NCBI RefSeq assembly: GCF_900119365.1
Contig: NZ_FPJO01000017.1
Location: forward strand, 100,391 to 164,390
Origin: Streptomyces atratus
Lineage (GTDB): Bacteria > Actinomycetota > Actinomycetes > Streptomycetales > Streptomycetaceae
DNA length: 64,000 nucleotides
Direction: 5' to 3'
The notes beneath the pieces were generated by a model that saw only the letters and a list, made by a program, of their open reading frames with translations, was not told the origin of the DNA and did no database searches. The position numbers and the translations under genes were made by a program. Shown here piece after piece: positions 28,018 through 35,857 of the stretch (position 1 is its first letter; every line of letters starts with the position of its first letter).

Positions 28018-28051
28018 AAACGGGCCCATCCCGCGAGGGATGGGCCCGTTT
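28018..28051. terminator. Bidirectional hairpin overlapping parS site 3
   Basis: A perfect 15-bp stem with a GCGA loop between the converging acetyltransferase and trxA genes. Its right arm runs 4 bases into a parS palindrome. Confidence 0.85.
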
Positions 28052-28061
28052 CACGTGAAAC
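28048..28061. promoter_or_regulatory. parS: parS site 3
   Basis: Perfect GTTTCACGTGAAAC in the gap between two converging genes, partly shared with the terminator arm. Confidence 0.93.
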
Positions 28062-28079
28062 AGCGAGTTGCGGTCCTGC

Positions 28080-28409
28080 TCAGCCGAGGAAGTCTTCGAG
28101 GTCGCGGAGGATCGCGGCCTTCGGCTTGGCGCCGACGATGGTCTTCGCGACTTCGCCGCCCTTGTAGACGTTCAGCGTCGGGATGGACATGACGCCGTAC
28201 TTGGCGGCCGTGGCCGGGTTCTCGTCGATGTTGAGCTTGACGATCTCGATCTGGTCGCCGTGCTCGGCAGCGATGGCCTCCAGCGACGGGGCGATCTGAC
28301 GGCACGGGCCGCACCAGGCGGCCCAGAAGTCCACCAGTACGGGCTTCCCGCTCTTCAGGACGACCTCGTCGAAGGAGTCGTCGGTCACGTTCTTCAGGGC
28401 GCCGGCCAC
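28080..28409 (-). CDS. trxA: Thioredoxin
   Basis: A 109-residue thioredoxin, reducing protein disulfides in the cytosol. Active site WCGPC is at about residues 32-36 inside VDFWAAWCGPCRQIAP; cis-proline loop SIPTLNVYKGG follows. GTG start with AAGGAG 6 bases upstream. It follows trxB on the same strand by 46 bases. Confidence 0.97.
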   Translation of the reverse strand: MAGALKNVTDDSFDEVVLKSGKPVLVDFWAAWCGPCRQIAPSLEAIAAEHGDQIEIVKLNIDENPATAAKYGVMSIPTLNVYKGGEVAKTIVGAKPKAAILRDLEDFLG

Positions 28410-28455
28410 GGCGGTCTCCTTAACTTCTTGGGGTGTGTGGGGTGAGAGGCGTGAG

Positions 28456-29418
28456 TCAGACGGCGGCCGCAGCGGCCTTCTCGTCGTCAGCGAGCGCGGC
28501 GAGGAAGCGCTCGGCGTCGAGTGCGGCCGAGCAGCCGGTGCCGGCAGCGGTGATGGCCTGCCGGTAGGTGTGGTCGACGACGTCACCGGCGCCGAAGACA
28601 CCGGTCAGGTTGGTACGCGTCGAGGGAGCATCGACCTTGAGGTAGCCCTCGTCGTCGAGGTCGAGCTGGCCCTTGAAGAGTTCGGTGCGCGGGTCGTGGC
28701 CCACTGCGATGAACAGGCCGGTCACGGCGAGCTCGGACGTCTCGCCGGTCTTGGTGTTCCGAAGGGTCAGACCGGACAGCTTCTGGTCGCCGTGCACCCC
28801 GGCGACCTCGCTGTCCCAGGCGAACTTGATCTTCGGGTCGGCGAAGGCGCGCTCCTGCATCGCCTTGGAGGCGCGCAGCGTGTCACGGCGGTGGACGATG
28901 GTGACCGACTTGGCGAAGCGGGAGAGGAAGGTCGCTTCTTCCATCGCGGTGTCGCCGCCGCCAACCACGGCGATGTCCTGGTCCTTGAAGAAGAAGCCGT
29001 CACAGGTGGCGCACCAGGAGACGCCGCGTCCGGAGAGGGCGTCCTCGTTGGGCAGGCCGAGCTTGCGGTGCTGGGAGCCGGTCGTCACGATGACGGCCTT
29101 GGCACGGTGCACCGTGCCGGCCGTGTCGGTGACCGTCTTGATGTCTCCAGTGAGGTCCACGGAGATGACATCGTCGGGGACGAGTTCAGCACCGAAGCGT
29201 TCGGCCTGGGCGCGCATGTTGTCCATGAGCTCGGGGCCCATGATCCCGTCCTGGAAGCCCGGGAAGTTCTCCACGTCGGTGGTGTTCATCAGCGCGCCAC
29301 CGGCGGTGACGGCGCCCTCGAACACCAGCGGCTTCAGAGAGGCGCGTGCGGTGTAAAGGGCGGCCGTGTAGCCCGCGGGGCCGGAGCCGATGATGATCAC
29401 ATTACGGACGTCGCTCAC
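28456..29418 (-). CDS. trxB: Thioredoxin reductase
   Basis: A 320-residue FAD enzyme using NADPH to reduce thioredoxin. FAD motif GSGPAGYTAALY is near the N-terminus, the redox motif is CATC, and the NADPH motif is GGGDTAMEEA. GTG 29418 is chosen since it gives the usual length. It is preceded by a good SigR-type promoter, so thiol-oxidative stress should raise expression, as known for trxBA in S. coelicolor. Confidence 0.97.
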   Translation of the reverse strand: MSDVRNVIIIGSGPAGYTAALYTARASLKPLVFEGAVTAGGALMNTTDVENFPGFQDGIMGPELMDNMRAQAERFGAELVPDDVISVDLTGDIKTVTDTAGTVHRAKAVIVTTGSQHRKLGLPNEDALSGRGVSWCATCDGFFFKDQDIAVVGGGDTAMEEATFLSRFAKSVTIVHRRDTLRASKAMQERAFADPKIKFAWDSEVAGVHGDQKLSGLTLRNTKTGETSELAVTGLFIAVGHDPRTELFKGQLDLDDEGYLKVDAPSTRTNLTGVFGAGDVVDHTYRQAITAAGTGCSAALDAERFLAALADDEKAAAAAV

Positions 29419-29494
29419 GGGTTTCTTCCTCGTCTCTGCAGACTGCCTACTGTCCACGCCTACTGGGGCCGGTTCAACGACTCTCACCCCACCC

Positions 29495-29520
29495 AACGGA
29501 TCCTACGGGGGATGCATTCC
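29495..29520 (-). promoter_or_regulatory. SigR-type promoter of trxB
   Basis: On the minus strand GGAAT, 18 bases, then GTT, which fits the SigR consensus GGAAT-N18/19-GTT. It lies 77-102 bases upstream of the trxB start, after the 3' end of the anti-sigma gene. Confidence 0.75.
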
Positions 29521-29552
29521 CCGACGTGCCGAGGCGGCATCCGGCCGGATTC

Positions 29553-30509
29553 TCAGGGGCGCGGGTAGGAGTGGGTCAGCAGGAGTTCACCCTTGCCCGC
29601 GGGCGCGGTCTGGATGCAGGCCGCATCGACGACGTACGCCTGTACACGGGTCGCGTCAGACGGGTGCGGAAGGACGACGAGGAACGCATCCGTGCCCTCG
29701 TAGGTGCCTTGTTCCACGGCGAGGGCGGCAGCATCGCGTCCGGTGCCCTGCTGCACACATGGCGGGACGGCCACGGTGGGTGCGCGCAATGGCGTCTGGG
29801 GCGACTCGGATCCGGCGGAGCTGCTCCTGGGCGTCGACTGCGCCTCGACGGACGGCGCCTGCTTCTCGGCCTCCATACCGTCCGCCGACTTCGACGGCTT
29901 CGAGCCGGCACTCAGAAGAAGCGTGTGCACCCGGTCCCCGAGGGTGGAGTCCGAGAACGCTCCTCCGCTGTTCTCCCCGGCGGTGGAGCTGCGGTCCGCT
30001 GCCTTGAGGCTCCCGGACTCCTGGGACGGCTGGAGGCTCTGCAGCATGAAGACACTCACGCCGACCACGGCCGCACCGAGAGCGGCTCCGAGCACGGCTG
30101 TGCGACGGCGGCGCCGGACCGACCGGCGGCCGGGGCCGGTGGTCGCCCGGGGACGTCCTGCGGGACGGTCCGAAGGACTGGGTTCCGTGTTCGGCTTCTC
30201 TGCTGCCGGCCGCTCTGTTTCACGTGAAACATGCGCCGAGCCGGATGGCTTCGTGATGCCGAGAGCCGCTTCGGCGAGGAGTGCGGCATCGATCCGGTCC
30301 GCGATGTCGTCAGGCATGCGCTGCGGCATGGGCACGGTACCGAGCAGCTCGCGGATCTCCACGAGAGAGGCATGGACCTCACCGCAGAGTTCGCAGCCGT
30401 CCACATGGTCACGTACCTCTGCCGCACGTGACGGTGGGAGCAGCTCCTCCGCCAGCTCGGAGATCTCCGTGACATCCGGATGCTGGGTCGTGCCGGTCGT
30501 TGATGTCAT
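29553..30509 (-). CDS. Membrane anti-sigma factor for the adjacent ECF sigma
   Basis: A 318-residue protein. The N-terminal part has a zinc-binding HxxxCxxC (HVDGCELC) typical of ZAS anti-sigma domains. A polar linker follows, then a transmembrane segment near residue 145 (TAVLGAALGAAVVGVSVFML) and an exported Ser/Ala-rich domain. It overlaps the sigma gene by 4 bases (ATGA), the usual sigma/anti-sigma pair layout; the order sigM - anti-sigma - trxB - trxA matches Mycobacterium and S. coelicolor. A parS copy is inside the gene, again read as VSRET. Confidence 0.88.
   Translation of the reverse strand: MTSTTGTTQHPDVTEISELAEELLPPSRAAEVRDHVDGCELCGEVHASLVEIRELLGTVPMPQRMPDDIADRIDAALLAEAALGITKPSGSAHVSRETERPAAEKPNTEPSPSDRPAGRPRATTGPGRRSVRRRRRTAVLGAALGAAVVGVSVFMLQSLQPSQESGSLKAADRSSTAGENSGGAFSDSTLGDRVHTLLLSAGSKPSKSADGMEAEKQAPSVEAQSTPRSSSAGSESPQTPLRAPTVAVPPCVQQGTGRDAAALAVEQGTYEGTDAFLVVLPHPSDATRVQAYVVDAACIQTAPAGKGELLLTHSYPRP
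30217..30230. promoter_or_regulatory. parS: parS site 4, inside the anti-sigma gene
   Basis: Perfect GTTTCACGTGAAAC inside the coding region of the anti-sigma gene. Confidence 0.93.
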
Positions 30510-31210
30510 GTGCGCCCACCTCCGCCCTTCACTGCAGCGGGATCGCTTGTGCCCGCATCTCTCGGCCCCGATGCCGGTGGGACGGATGCACGCGGCGTCC
30601 GGTTCCTTCCGGCCCTCTCGTCGACTCCTGCGACCTCGCCGCGCAGGTGGATGAGCAGTGGCGCCAGCCGGGCCCGTCCCCGCGCACAGCGGCTCTTCAC
30701 GGTGCCTGTCGGTACGTCGAGGATGCGTGCCGCCTCGGCCACCGGGTAGCCCTGCATGTCCACGAGGACGAGTGCGGCCCGCTGCTCGGCGGGCAGAGTG
30801 GCGAGGGCGGCCAGGAGCTCGCGGTGGAGGTCCTGGCGCTCCGCCGGTGCCTCCGCGGATTCGTGCGGTTCCAGGAGTTGCTCGAACCGTTCGGTGTCAT
30901 CGATCGGCGCGGTCCTGCGAGTGGCCGCCTTGCGGACCCGGTCGAGGCAGGCGTTGACCGTGATGCGGTGCAGCCAGGTGGTGACGGCGGACTGACCGCG
31001 GAAGGTATGGGCGGCCCTGAAGGCGGAGACAAAGGCGTCCTGGACGGCGTCCGCGGCTTCCTCTCGGTCTCCCAGGGTCCGTATCGCCACGGCCCACAGC
31101 CGGTCGCGGTGGCGCCGTACGAGCTCACCGAAGGCGTCCGGTTCACCGGCCACATGGCGAGCGAGGAGGTCTGAGTCGCTAGAGTCGCGTTCTAAGGATT
31201 CAGCAGCCAC
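30506..31210 (-). CDS. sigM: ECF-family RNA polymerase sigma factor SigM
   Basis: A 234-residue ECF sigma. Region 2 is DRLWAVAIRTLGDREEAADAVQDAFVSAFR, region 4 is LPAEQRAALVLVDMQGYPVAEAARILDVPTGTVKSR. No region 3. A C-terminal tail of about 45 residues is unusual in length and disordered. It has been named sigM from the syntenic position beside anti-sigma, trxB and trxA; that name carries some risk. The start GTG 31210 lies at the edge of the accessory patch. Confidence 0.88.
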   Translation of the reverse strand: MAAESLERDSSDSDLLARHVAGEPDAFGELVRRHRDRLWAVAIRTLGDREEAADAVQDAFVSAFRAAHTFRGQSAVTTWLHRITVNACLDRVRKAATRRTAPIDDTERFEQLLEPHESAEAPAERQDLHRELLAALATLPAEQRAALVLVDMQGYPVAEAARILDVPTGTVKSRCARGRARLAPLLIHLRGEVAGVDERAGRNRTPRASVPPASGPRDAGTSDPAAVKGGGGRT

Positions 31211-31354
31211 GCGATACCCCTAAATGCCTAAAAGTAACTTCACCTCGGGCTTTCGCGAAGTGGGTCGTCCAAGGCTTGATCAGGAAAGCGGAAGGTGCCC
31301 CTGATCGGAAAACTCCATGGTCAGGTGGGCCTTGCCAAGCAGCCGCCGGTGGCG

Positions 31355-31487
31355 TGTGCTGTCGGGCGGCTGCCGGGACTGGGGTGACGCCGTGGCCGAG
31401 GGCCTTGAGCCGGCGGGCGAGGCCGCGGCTCTTGCGGCCCGGGTCGAGGTTGTGGAAGTGGGTGCCGATACCGAGGCTGAACACCAT
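31355..31487 (-). pseudogene. Possible transposase C-terminal remnant
   Basis: A minus-strand stretch reads ...FHNLDPGRKSRGLARRLKALGHGVTPVPAA, which is like the tail of several actinobacterial transposases that end in a 'LxxLGYxVTLxPA' motif. Too short to assign a family. Its frame has no start of its own. Confidence 0.3.
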
Positions 31488-31494
31488 ACCAATG

Positions 31495-31907
31495 ACTGCT
31501 GGCAGGCACGTTTCACCGGAGTTGGTGGACCGGGTGGCCGCTGAGTGCGGCCGTTCTGGCCTGCGCGCTCGGCTACTGACGCCGCGGGTGGTGGCGCTGG
31601 CCCGAGTGTGGCACCCACGTCGTCACCGCAGCCCTGGGACCGCTGTCGTCCTCCGAACCGGCCCTGGCTCGTGGGCTGTTCGGTCATCTCGGCGAGGGGG
31701 ATCCGTTGCTGGACGACCGTGGGTTCACCGGGGGTGGAGCTGTGGCGGGCGGGCTCGGCCGGCGACGCGGACCTGCTGCGGCGGACTTGCTCGCATCAGA
31801 TCCTGCCGGCGCGCGAGGAACTTCCCGACAGCTCTTACCTGTCGGAGATCGTCGTCACGAAGGACCGCAAGCGCGCCGACCTCACGTCCTTCAGCCACCG
31901 GTATTGA
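31495..31907 (+). pseudogene. IS4-family transposase remnant
   Basis: Pieces in changing frames match an IS4-type DDE transposase: an N-terminal bit (SPELVDRVAAECGRSGLR, RLLTPRVV), then a middle part (ECGTHVVTAALGPL, LLDDRGFTG, with the DDE aspartate context), then GVELWRAGSAGDADLLRRT and ELPDSSYLSEI. About 110 residues are missing between the first two, apparently by deletion between two RVV-ALA sequences, and the C-terminus is cut. Not functional. Confidence 0.7.
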
Positions 31908-32097
31908 CGCTAAGCAGTGACGCCGCCGCAACGACGGTCCAAAGGCTGTTCCCTTCGGCCGCTCTGACACACCTCCCGCGTTCGCTCACTCGGGGCGGAC
32001 GCGGGTACGAGCATGGAAACGGGACTGCATCATGGGGTCTGTTCACACTCGGGTGTACGCTGACGAGCGCCGAAAACGATCTTGAAATGGGGAGTCA

Positions 32098-32580
32098 ATG
32101 CTTTTTGTCCGTAAGGCACTTGTCACTGCTTCAGTAGCGATATCGGCCGTTGCCAGCGCCTTTGTCGCGGCTTCCCCGGCGAGCGCATCGGTCTGGACCG
32201 ACTCATCCAGCAGCACCAGCTGTGACTCCCAGTGCCTGGTTCTCTTCTACAACACCGGATACGCGGGCTCGCACACGAGGTTCAGCTCCACCGGTACCGG
32301 CAGCGAGGGAATCCGCGACTTGGCCGCGTACACCTTCCTGAGCTCCGGTTCCGGGCAGGGAATGAGCCTGAAGAACCACGCGGCCTCGGCGAAGGCGCGT
32401 ATCTGGAGTGTCGACTCCAGCGTGACGATCTACTACAACAGCGGCTACGCAGGCCCTTGCGACAAGCTCCACACGAACGAACGGCCGGCTGCCTACAAGC
32501 TCTCGAAGACGTACAACAACAACGCGTCGGTGCTCTTCCGGAGCGCGAAGGTCAGCCAGGGCTGCGTCAACTTCAGCTGA
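32098..32580 (+). CDS. Secreted peptidase inhibitor of family I36 type
   Basis: A 160-residue protein starting at ATG 32098 (GGGGAG about 4-9 bases upstream). Signal peptide to about residue 31 (PASASVW). The mature part has two repeats of the beta-gamma-crystallin-like pattern (LVLFYNTGYAG..., TIYYNSGYAG) as in the I36 metalloprotease inhibitors of Streptomyces, and four cysteines that could form two disulfides. Likely released outside the cell. Located in the accessory patch between transposase remnants, so probably acquired. Confidence 0.8.
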   Translation: MLFVRKALVTASVAISAVASAFVAASPASASVWTDSSSSTSCDSQCLVLFYNTGYAGSHTRFSSTGTGSEGIRDLAAYTFLSSGSGQGMSLKNHAASAKARIWSVDSSVTIYYNSGYAGPCDKLHTNERPAAYKLSKTYNNNASVLFRSAKVSQGCVNFS

Positions 32581-32646
32581 CCAGGGTCATGGATTCGGGG
32601 CGGACGTGTTCCAAACGGCCGCCCCATTCTTGTGGAGGAGTGTGCA

Positions 32647-33573
32647 GTGTCCATGGCGAGACAGGACTTGCCGGTCGTGACGTCACGTGCTCTTGCGCTC
32701 GTGGCGACCGTGCTCATGGCGACGACCGCCTGCTCGGCCCCTCAAGTAGGTACCGGCGGCAAGTCCGGTGGTCAAGACATGGACACTCGCTCCTCGGCAG
32801 CACCCTCTGCCAGTGCTTCCCTGCCGATTGAGAAGTTCGCTCTCACTGCCCAGGAGTCCCACACGGTCGAGCGTGCCAAGGTGCTCCTGGCCAACGAGTG
32901 TCTGCGAGGGTTCGGTCTCGACTACCGGATACCGGAGCCTTCACCGCTGGTTGTCGAATCCAGCAGGCGCTACGGGATAGCGGACCGTGAGGTCGCCCAC
33001 GACCATGGATACCACCTGCCCCCACAGGCCGGACAGGCAGACGCTGCCAAGCAGCCCACCGAGGCACAGAAGGCGATCCTGTTCGGAACGAATCGCGAGG
33101 GAGAGCAACAGACGACAAGTTCCGACGGCCGCACGATTCCACCCGGCGGCTGTTACGGGGATGCCGAGGTCCAGCTGAACGGCGGACCGCTCCCCGAGTC
33201 AGACATTGCCGTCGCGGCGACCATCGACAAGGAGAGCTTCAAACGCTCCCTGGACGACAAGAGAGTCGGACAGGCTTTCCGTGAGTGGTCGACGTGCGTG
33301 GAGCGCCACGGCTACCGGTACCAAGACCCCATGGCGTCCGTGAGCGATCGGGCTTTCGACACCGAGGAACCGACCCAGCGGGAGAGGGCCGTGGCCCTGG
33401 CGGACATGGACTGCAAGACCGAGGTGGGTCTGCTGAAGACCTGGGGCGCGGTCGAGACCGAGATTCAGACACGCATGGTCAAGAACAAATCCTCGACGCT
33501 GAACAGGCTGCGCTCCTTCCAGAAGCGCAAGATGAGCAATGCCGATGAGGTCATCAAGCGCCTCAGCAACTGA
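32647..33573 (+). CDS. Hypothetical lipoprotein
   Basis: A 308-residue protein. GTG 32647 is chosen for GGAGGAG 6 bases upstream. The signal sequence ends at a lipobox-like ATTAC, with Cys about residue 27 the likely lipid-modified residue (the -3 position is Thr, not Leu, so it is not ideal). After a Gly/Ser linker, the mature region contains ECLRGFGLDY, PGGCYGDAE, WSTCVERHGY and DMDCKTEVG, giving four more cysteines, perhaps two disulfides. It resembles a family of Streptomyces surface lipoproteins of unknown role. It follows the I36 inhibitor by 66 bases and may share a transcript. Confidence 0.7.
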   Translation: MSMARQDLPVVTSRALALVATVLMATTACSAPQVGTGGKSGGQDMDTRSSAAPSASASLPIEKFALTAQESHTVERAKVLLANECLRGFGLDYRIPEPSPLVVESSRRYGIADREVAHDHGYHLPPQAGQADAAKQPTEAQKAILFGTNREGEQQTTSSDGRTIPPGGCYGDAEVQLNGGPLPESDIAVAATIDKESFKRSLDDKRVGQAFREWSTCVERHGYRYQDPMASVSDRAFDTEEPTQRERAVALADMDCKTEVGLLKTWGAVETEIQTRMVKNKSSTLNRLRSFQKRKMSNADEVIKRLSN

Positions 33574-33589
33574 GCAGAGCCCTGGTCAC

Positions 33590-33720
33590 GGCGGGTTGGC
33601 ATGGCTTCAGGTTCGTTGGTTCGATGGCTGCCTGGTTGGCGCAGTGCTTCTCTTCGTACTCGAGCGGGCTGAGGTGGCCGAGCCGTTTCTGGATGCGGCG
33701 GGGGTTGTGGAAGCCGCCGG
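33590..33720 (-). pseudogene. IS3-family transposase C-terminal remnant
   Basis: On the minus strand the text reads HNPRRIQKRLGHLSPLEYEEKH, the conserved C-terminus of IS3-family OrfB. Only about 40 codons remain. It is fused end to end with another remnant at 33727. Confidence 0.75.
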
Positions 33721-33726
33721 GCTCGT

Positions 33727-33975
33727 CGTGAGGAGTTCGGCGAACTCCTGCATCAGGTGGGCGAGTTCGGCCATCTCGGGGCAGGCGGCGGTGAGGTGCC
33801 GCCGGAGCTCGGCGTCCTTGTCCCGCAGGTTGTCGGGGAGGGGCACGAAGACCCCGAGCAACGTGCCCCTGGCCAGCCAGGGAGCAGACGCCGGGAAGAC
33901 GATCGTCGGCGGGAAGCGGGGCATCCTCACCGACACGATCGGCCTCACCTTCGCAATATGCGGCATCGGTGAACA
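33727..33975 (-). pseudogene. ISL3-like transposase fragment
   Basis: Minus-strand translation has LPDNLRDKDAELRRHL, then ACPEMAELAHLMQEFAELL. This pattern (…CPxxxxLAxxVxxFAxM) is seen near the middle of ISL3-family transposases. No start, no catalytic triad; a fragment. Family call is moderate. Confidence 0.5.
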
Positions 33976-34008
33976 GGGGGGCGAGTGTGATGACCCGCGA
34001 GCAGGCGG

Positions 34009-35730
34009 TCAGCCCATGAATTTAACTTCGGTGATGGACTGTTTGTAGCCTGCGTCACTGTAGCGATCGGCGGGTGACTTCGGCATGTCCGTAAGCCATA
34101 CGAGAACGAACCGGGTCTTTACCGGGTTCTTCGTTTGCAGTTTCGCTTCTGTGCCGGTCGTCTCGGTCGTTGCGATTCTCTTCATCGACGTCAGCGGCGT
34201 TGATGAGTTGAGGGAGTCGGCCGCGTAGAGCGAGGCGGTGGTGTGATCGCCACCGAATTGAAGGCTTACGGAGGCTGACGAAATGAACTGAGCAGAGTCG
34301 AGTTCATACACGATGCCGACGCCCTGTTTGAAGGGAGCCAATTTGGGTCCGCCTATGAAGCTCTTGGACCGCCAGTACGTCGAGCTGTCGCCGTCATACG
34401 TCAGGTGGACGTCGTCGGGGTGCTGTGCCTTTCCATCCGGAAAGTACTCGACCGCGTCCTTGACCGTGAGCAGTTGGCCCGTGGGCTTCTTCTTGCCGTC
34501 GTCACCGCTTTTCGGGTCGGTCTGTGTGCTGCCGGGGTCACTCGACTCGTTGTTGAGCAGCGTCTCGGCGAGCTGCCAGCTGCCGAGGCCCAGGGCCGCG
34601 ATCAGCAATGCGGAAACGGCCCACTTGAGGGCCTTGCCGGTGCGGCTCTGGAGCGGCGCCGGGGGTGCGGCCATCATGGGCGTGGTCACGGATACGCCGG
34701 GACGGGCGGACGGGCGCCCGTAGGAGCCCTGCTGGTAGGTCGTGCGCTGATACTCCGGCGGCGCCGTGAAGACAGGCTCTGGAGGACGGATGCGGGGCAT
34801 CGCGGCAACGGCCTTGGCCAGCTCGTCCGGCGTGGTGCACGGCTGTTCCTGCCGGGAGGCGGTGGCGCCGTCGTTGGCGAGCGCGCGCATGGCGAGCTCG
34901 GCGAGGCCGCGGTGGACGCCGGCCCGCACCTGGTCGGGGGCGATCAGCCCCACGCCCTTGGGCAGCCCGGCCAGGCCGTACGCGTCGTTCTCGTACGGCC
35001 AGCGCTGGGTCAGCGCGGCGTAGAGCAGGGCCCCGACCGCCTCGGTGTCCGCCCGCTGGGGGCTGTCGGCGGTGATGCCGCGCAGGGCGGCGTTCACGGC
35101 GAGGCCGCGGATCCTGTACTGCCCGGTCGAGCTGCGCAGCACCGCCCCCGGGGTGAGTCTCAGATGGGCGAGGCCTTCTCGGTGTGCTGCCGCCATGGCC
35201 TGGGAGACCTGGCTGACGAGCTGGTAAGCGTCGTGCGAGTCCATCGGCCCCGAGGCCAGCAAGGAGGTGAGCTCGGTGGCGTCGGGGAGCCATTCGTGGA
35301 CGACGTAGACGAGGTCGTCCTCCTCCACCGCGTCGAGCACCTGCACGAAGCGTGGGTCACCGAGCAGTGCGGAGGACCGGGCCGCGGCCAGCACGGAGCG
35401 GGCACGAGGGTGGTCGGCCGGAAGCAGATGGACGCCCACCGCGCGGCGCAGCTTCTCGTCGACAGCGCGCCAGCTGCTGAAGCCGTCCAGACGGGTGACG
35501 CACTCCTCCAGCCGGTAGCGTCTGGCAAGTTTGTGCCCGCTGTGCAGATCCGGGGTCGGCAGGGTGGCCTCGGAACCGATGTGTTCACCATCCGTGTCCT
35601 GCGGCTTCGTGCCCGTGGTGTCCTGAGCTTCTGCCGTCCCGTCGGTCGTGCCCTCGTCCGCCTTGGCGGCCAGCGGTTCATCACCGCTGTTGTCGGCCAC
35701 GTCGACGGCAGCCGTGCTACGTTCCGCCAC
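34009..35730 (-). CDS. Membrane pseudokinase beside MurJ
   Basis: A 573-residue protein. A kinase-like fold covers about residues 65-315, but the catalytic loop reads HLRLTPGAV instead of HRDxKPxN and no DFG is seen, so it should not phosphorylate. A transmembrane segment lies near 370-390, then an outside domain (about 430-573) with the DGDSSTYWRS and SVSLQFGG patterns of a galactose-binding-like fold. In M. tuberculosis the same pseudokinase and outside domain are fused to MviN (Rv3910) and its FhaA partner regulates lipid II flipping. Here the two are separate, 127 bases apart, same strand. Confidence 0.88.
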   Translation of the reverse strand: MAERSTAAVDVADNSGDEPLAAKADEGTTDGTAEAQDTTGTKPQDTDGEHIGSEATLPTPDLHSGHKLARRYRLEECVTRLDGFSSWRAVDEKLRRAVGVHLLPADHPRARSVLAAARSSALLGDPRFVQVLDAVEEDDLVYVVHEWLPDATELTSLLASGPMDSHDAYQLVSQVSQAMAAAHREGLAHLRLTPGAVLRSSTGQYRIRGLAVNAALRGITADSPQRADTEAVGALLYAALTQRWPYENDAYGLAGLPKGVGLIAPDQVRAGVHRGLAELAMRALANDGATASRQEQPCTTPDELAKAVAAMPRIRPPEPVFTAPPEYQRTTYQQGSYGRPSARPGVSVTTPMMAAPPAPLQSRTGKALKWAVSALLIAALGLGSWQLAETLLNNESSDPGSTQTDPKSGDDGKKKPTGQLLTVKDAVEYFPDGKAQHPDDVHLTYDGDSSTYWRSKSFIGGPKLAPFKQGVGIVYELDSAQFISSASVSLQFGGDHTTASLYAADSLNSSTPLTSMKRIATTETTGTEAKLQTKNPVKTRFVLVWLTDMPKSPADRYSDAGYKQSITEVKFMG

Positions 35731-35857
35731 CGTCGTTCCTGCCTCCCCATCCGTTGCGCGATGCCAGCCAGCTCTGCACAGTCACGCCAATTGTGCCCAT
35801 ACTCCGGCGCTATGCACGACACGCGAGGGGCGGTGATGGTTGTGCGGCGGATGAACC

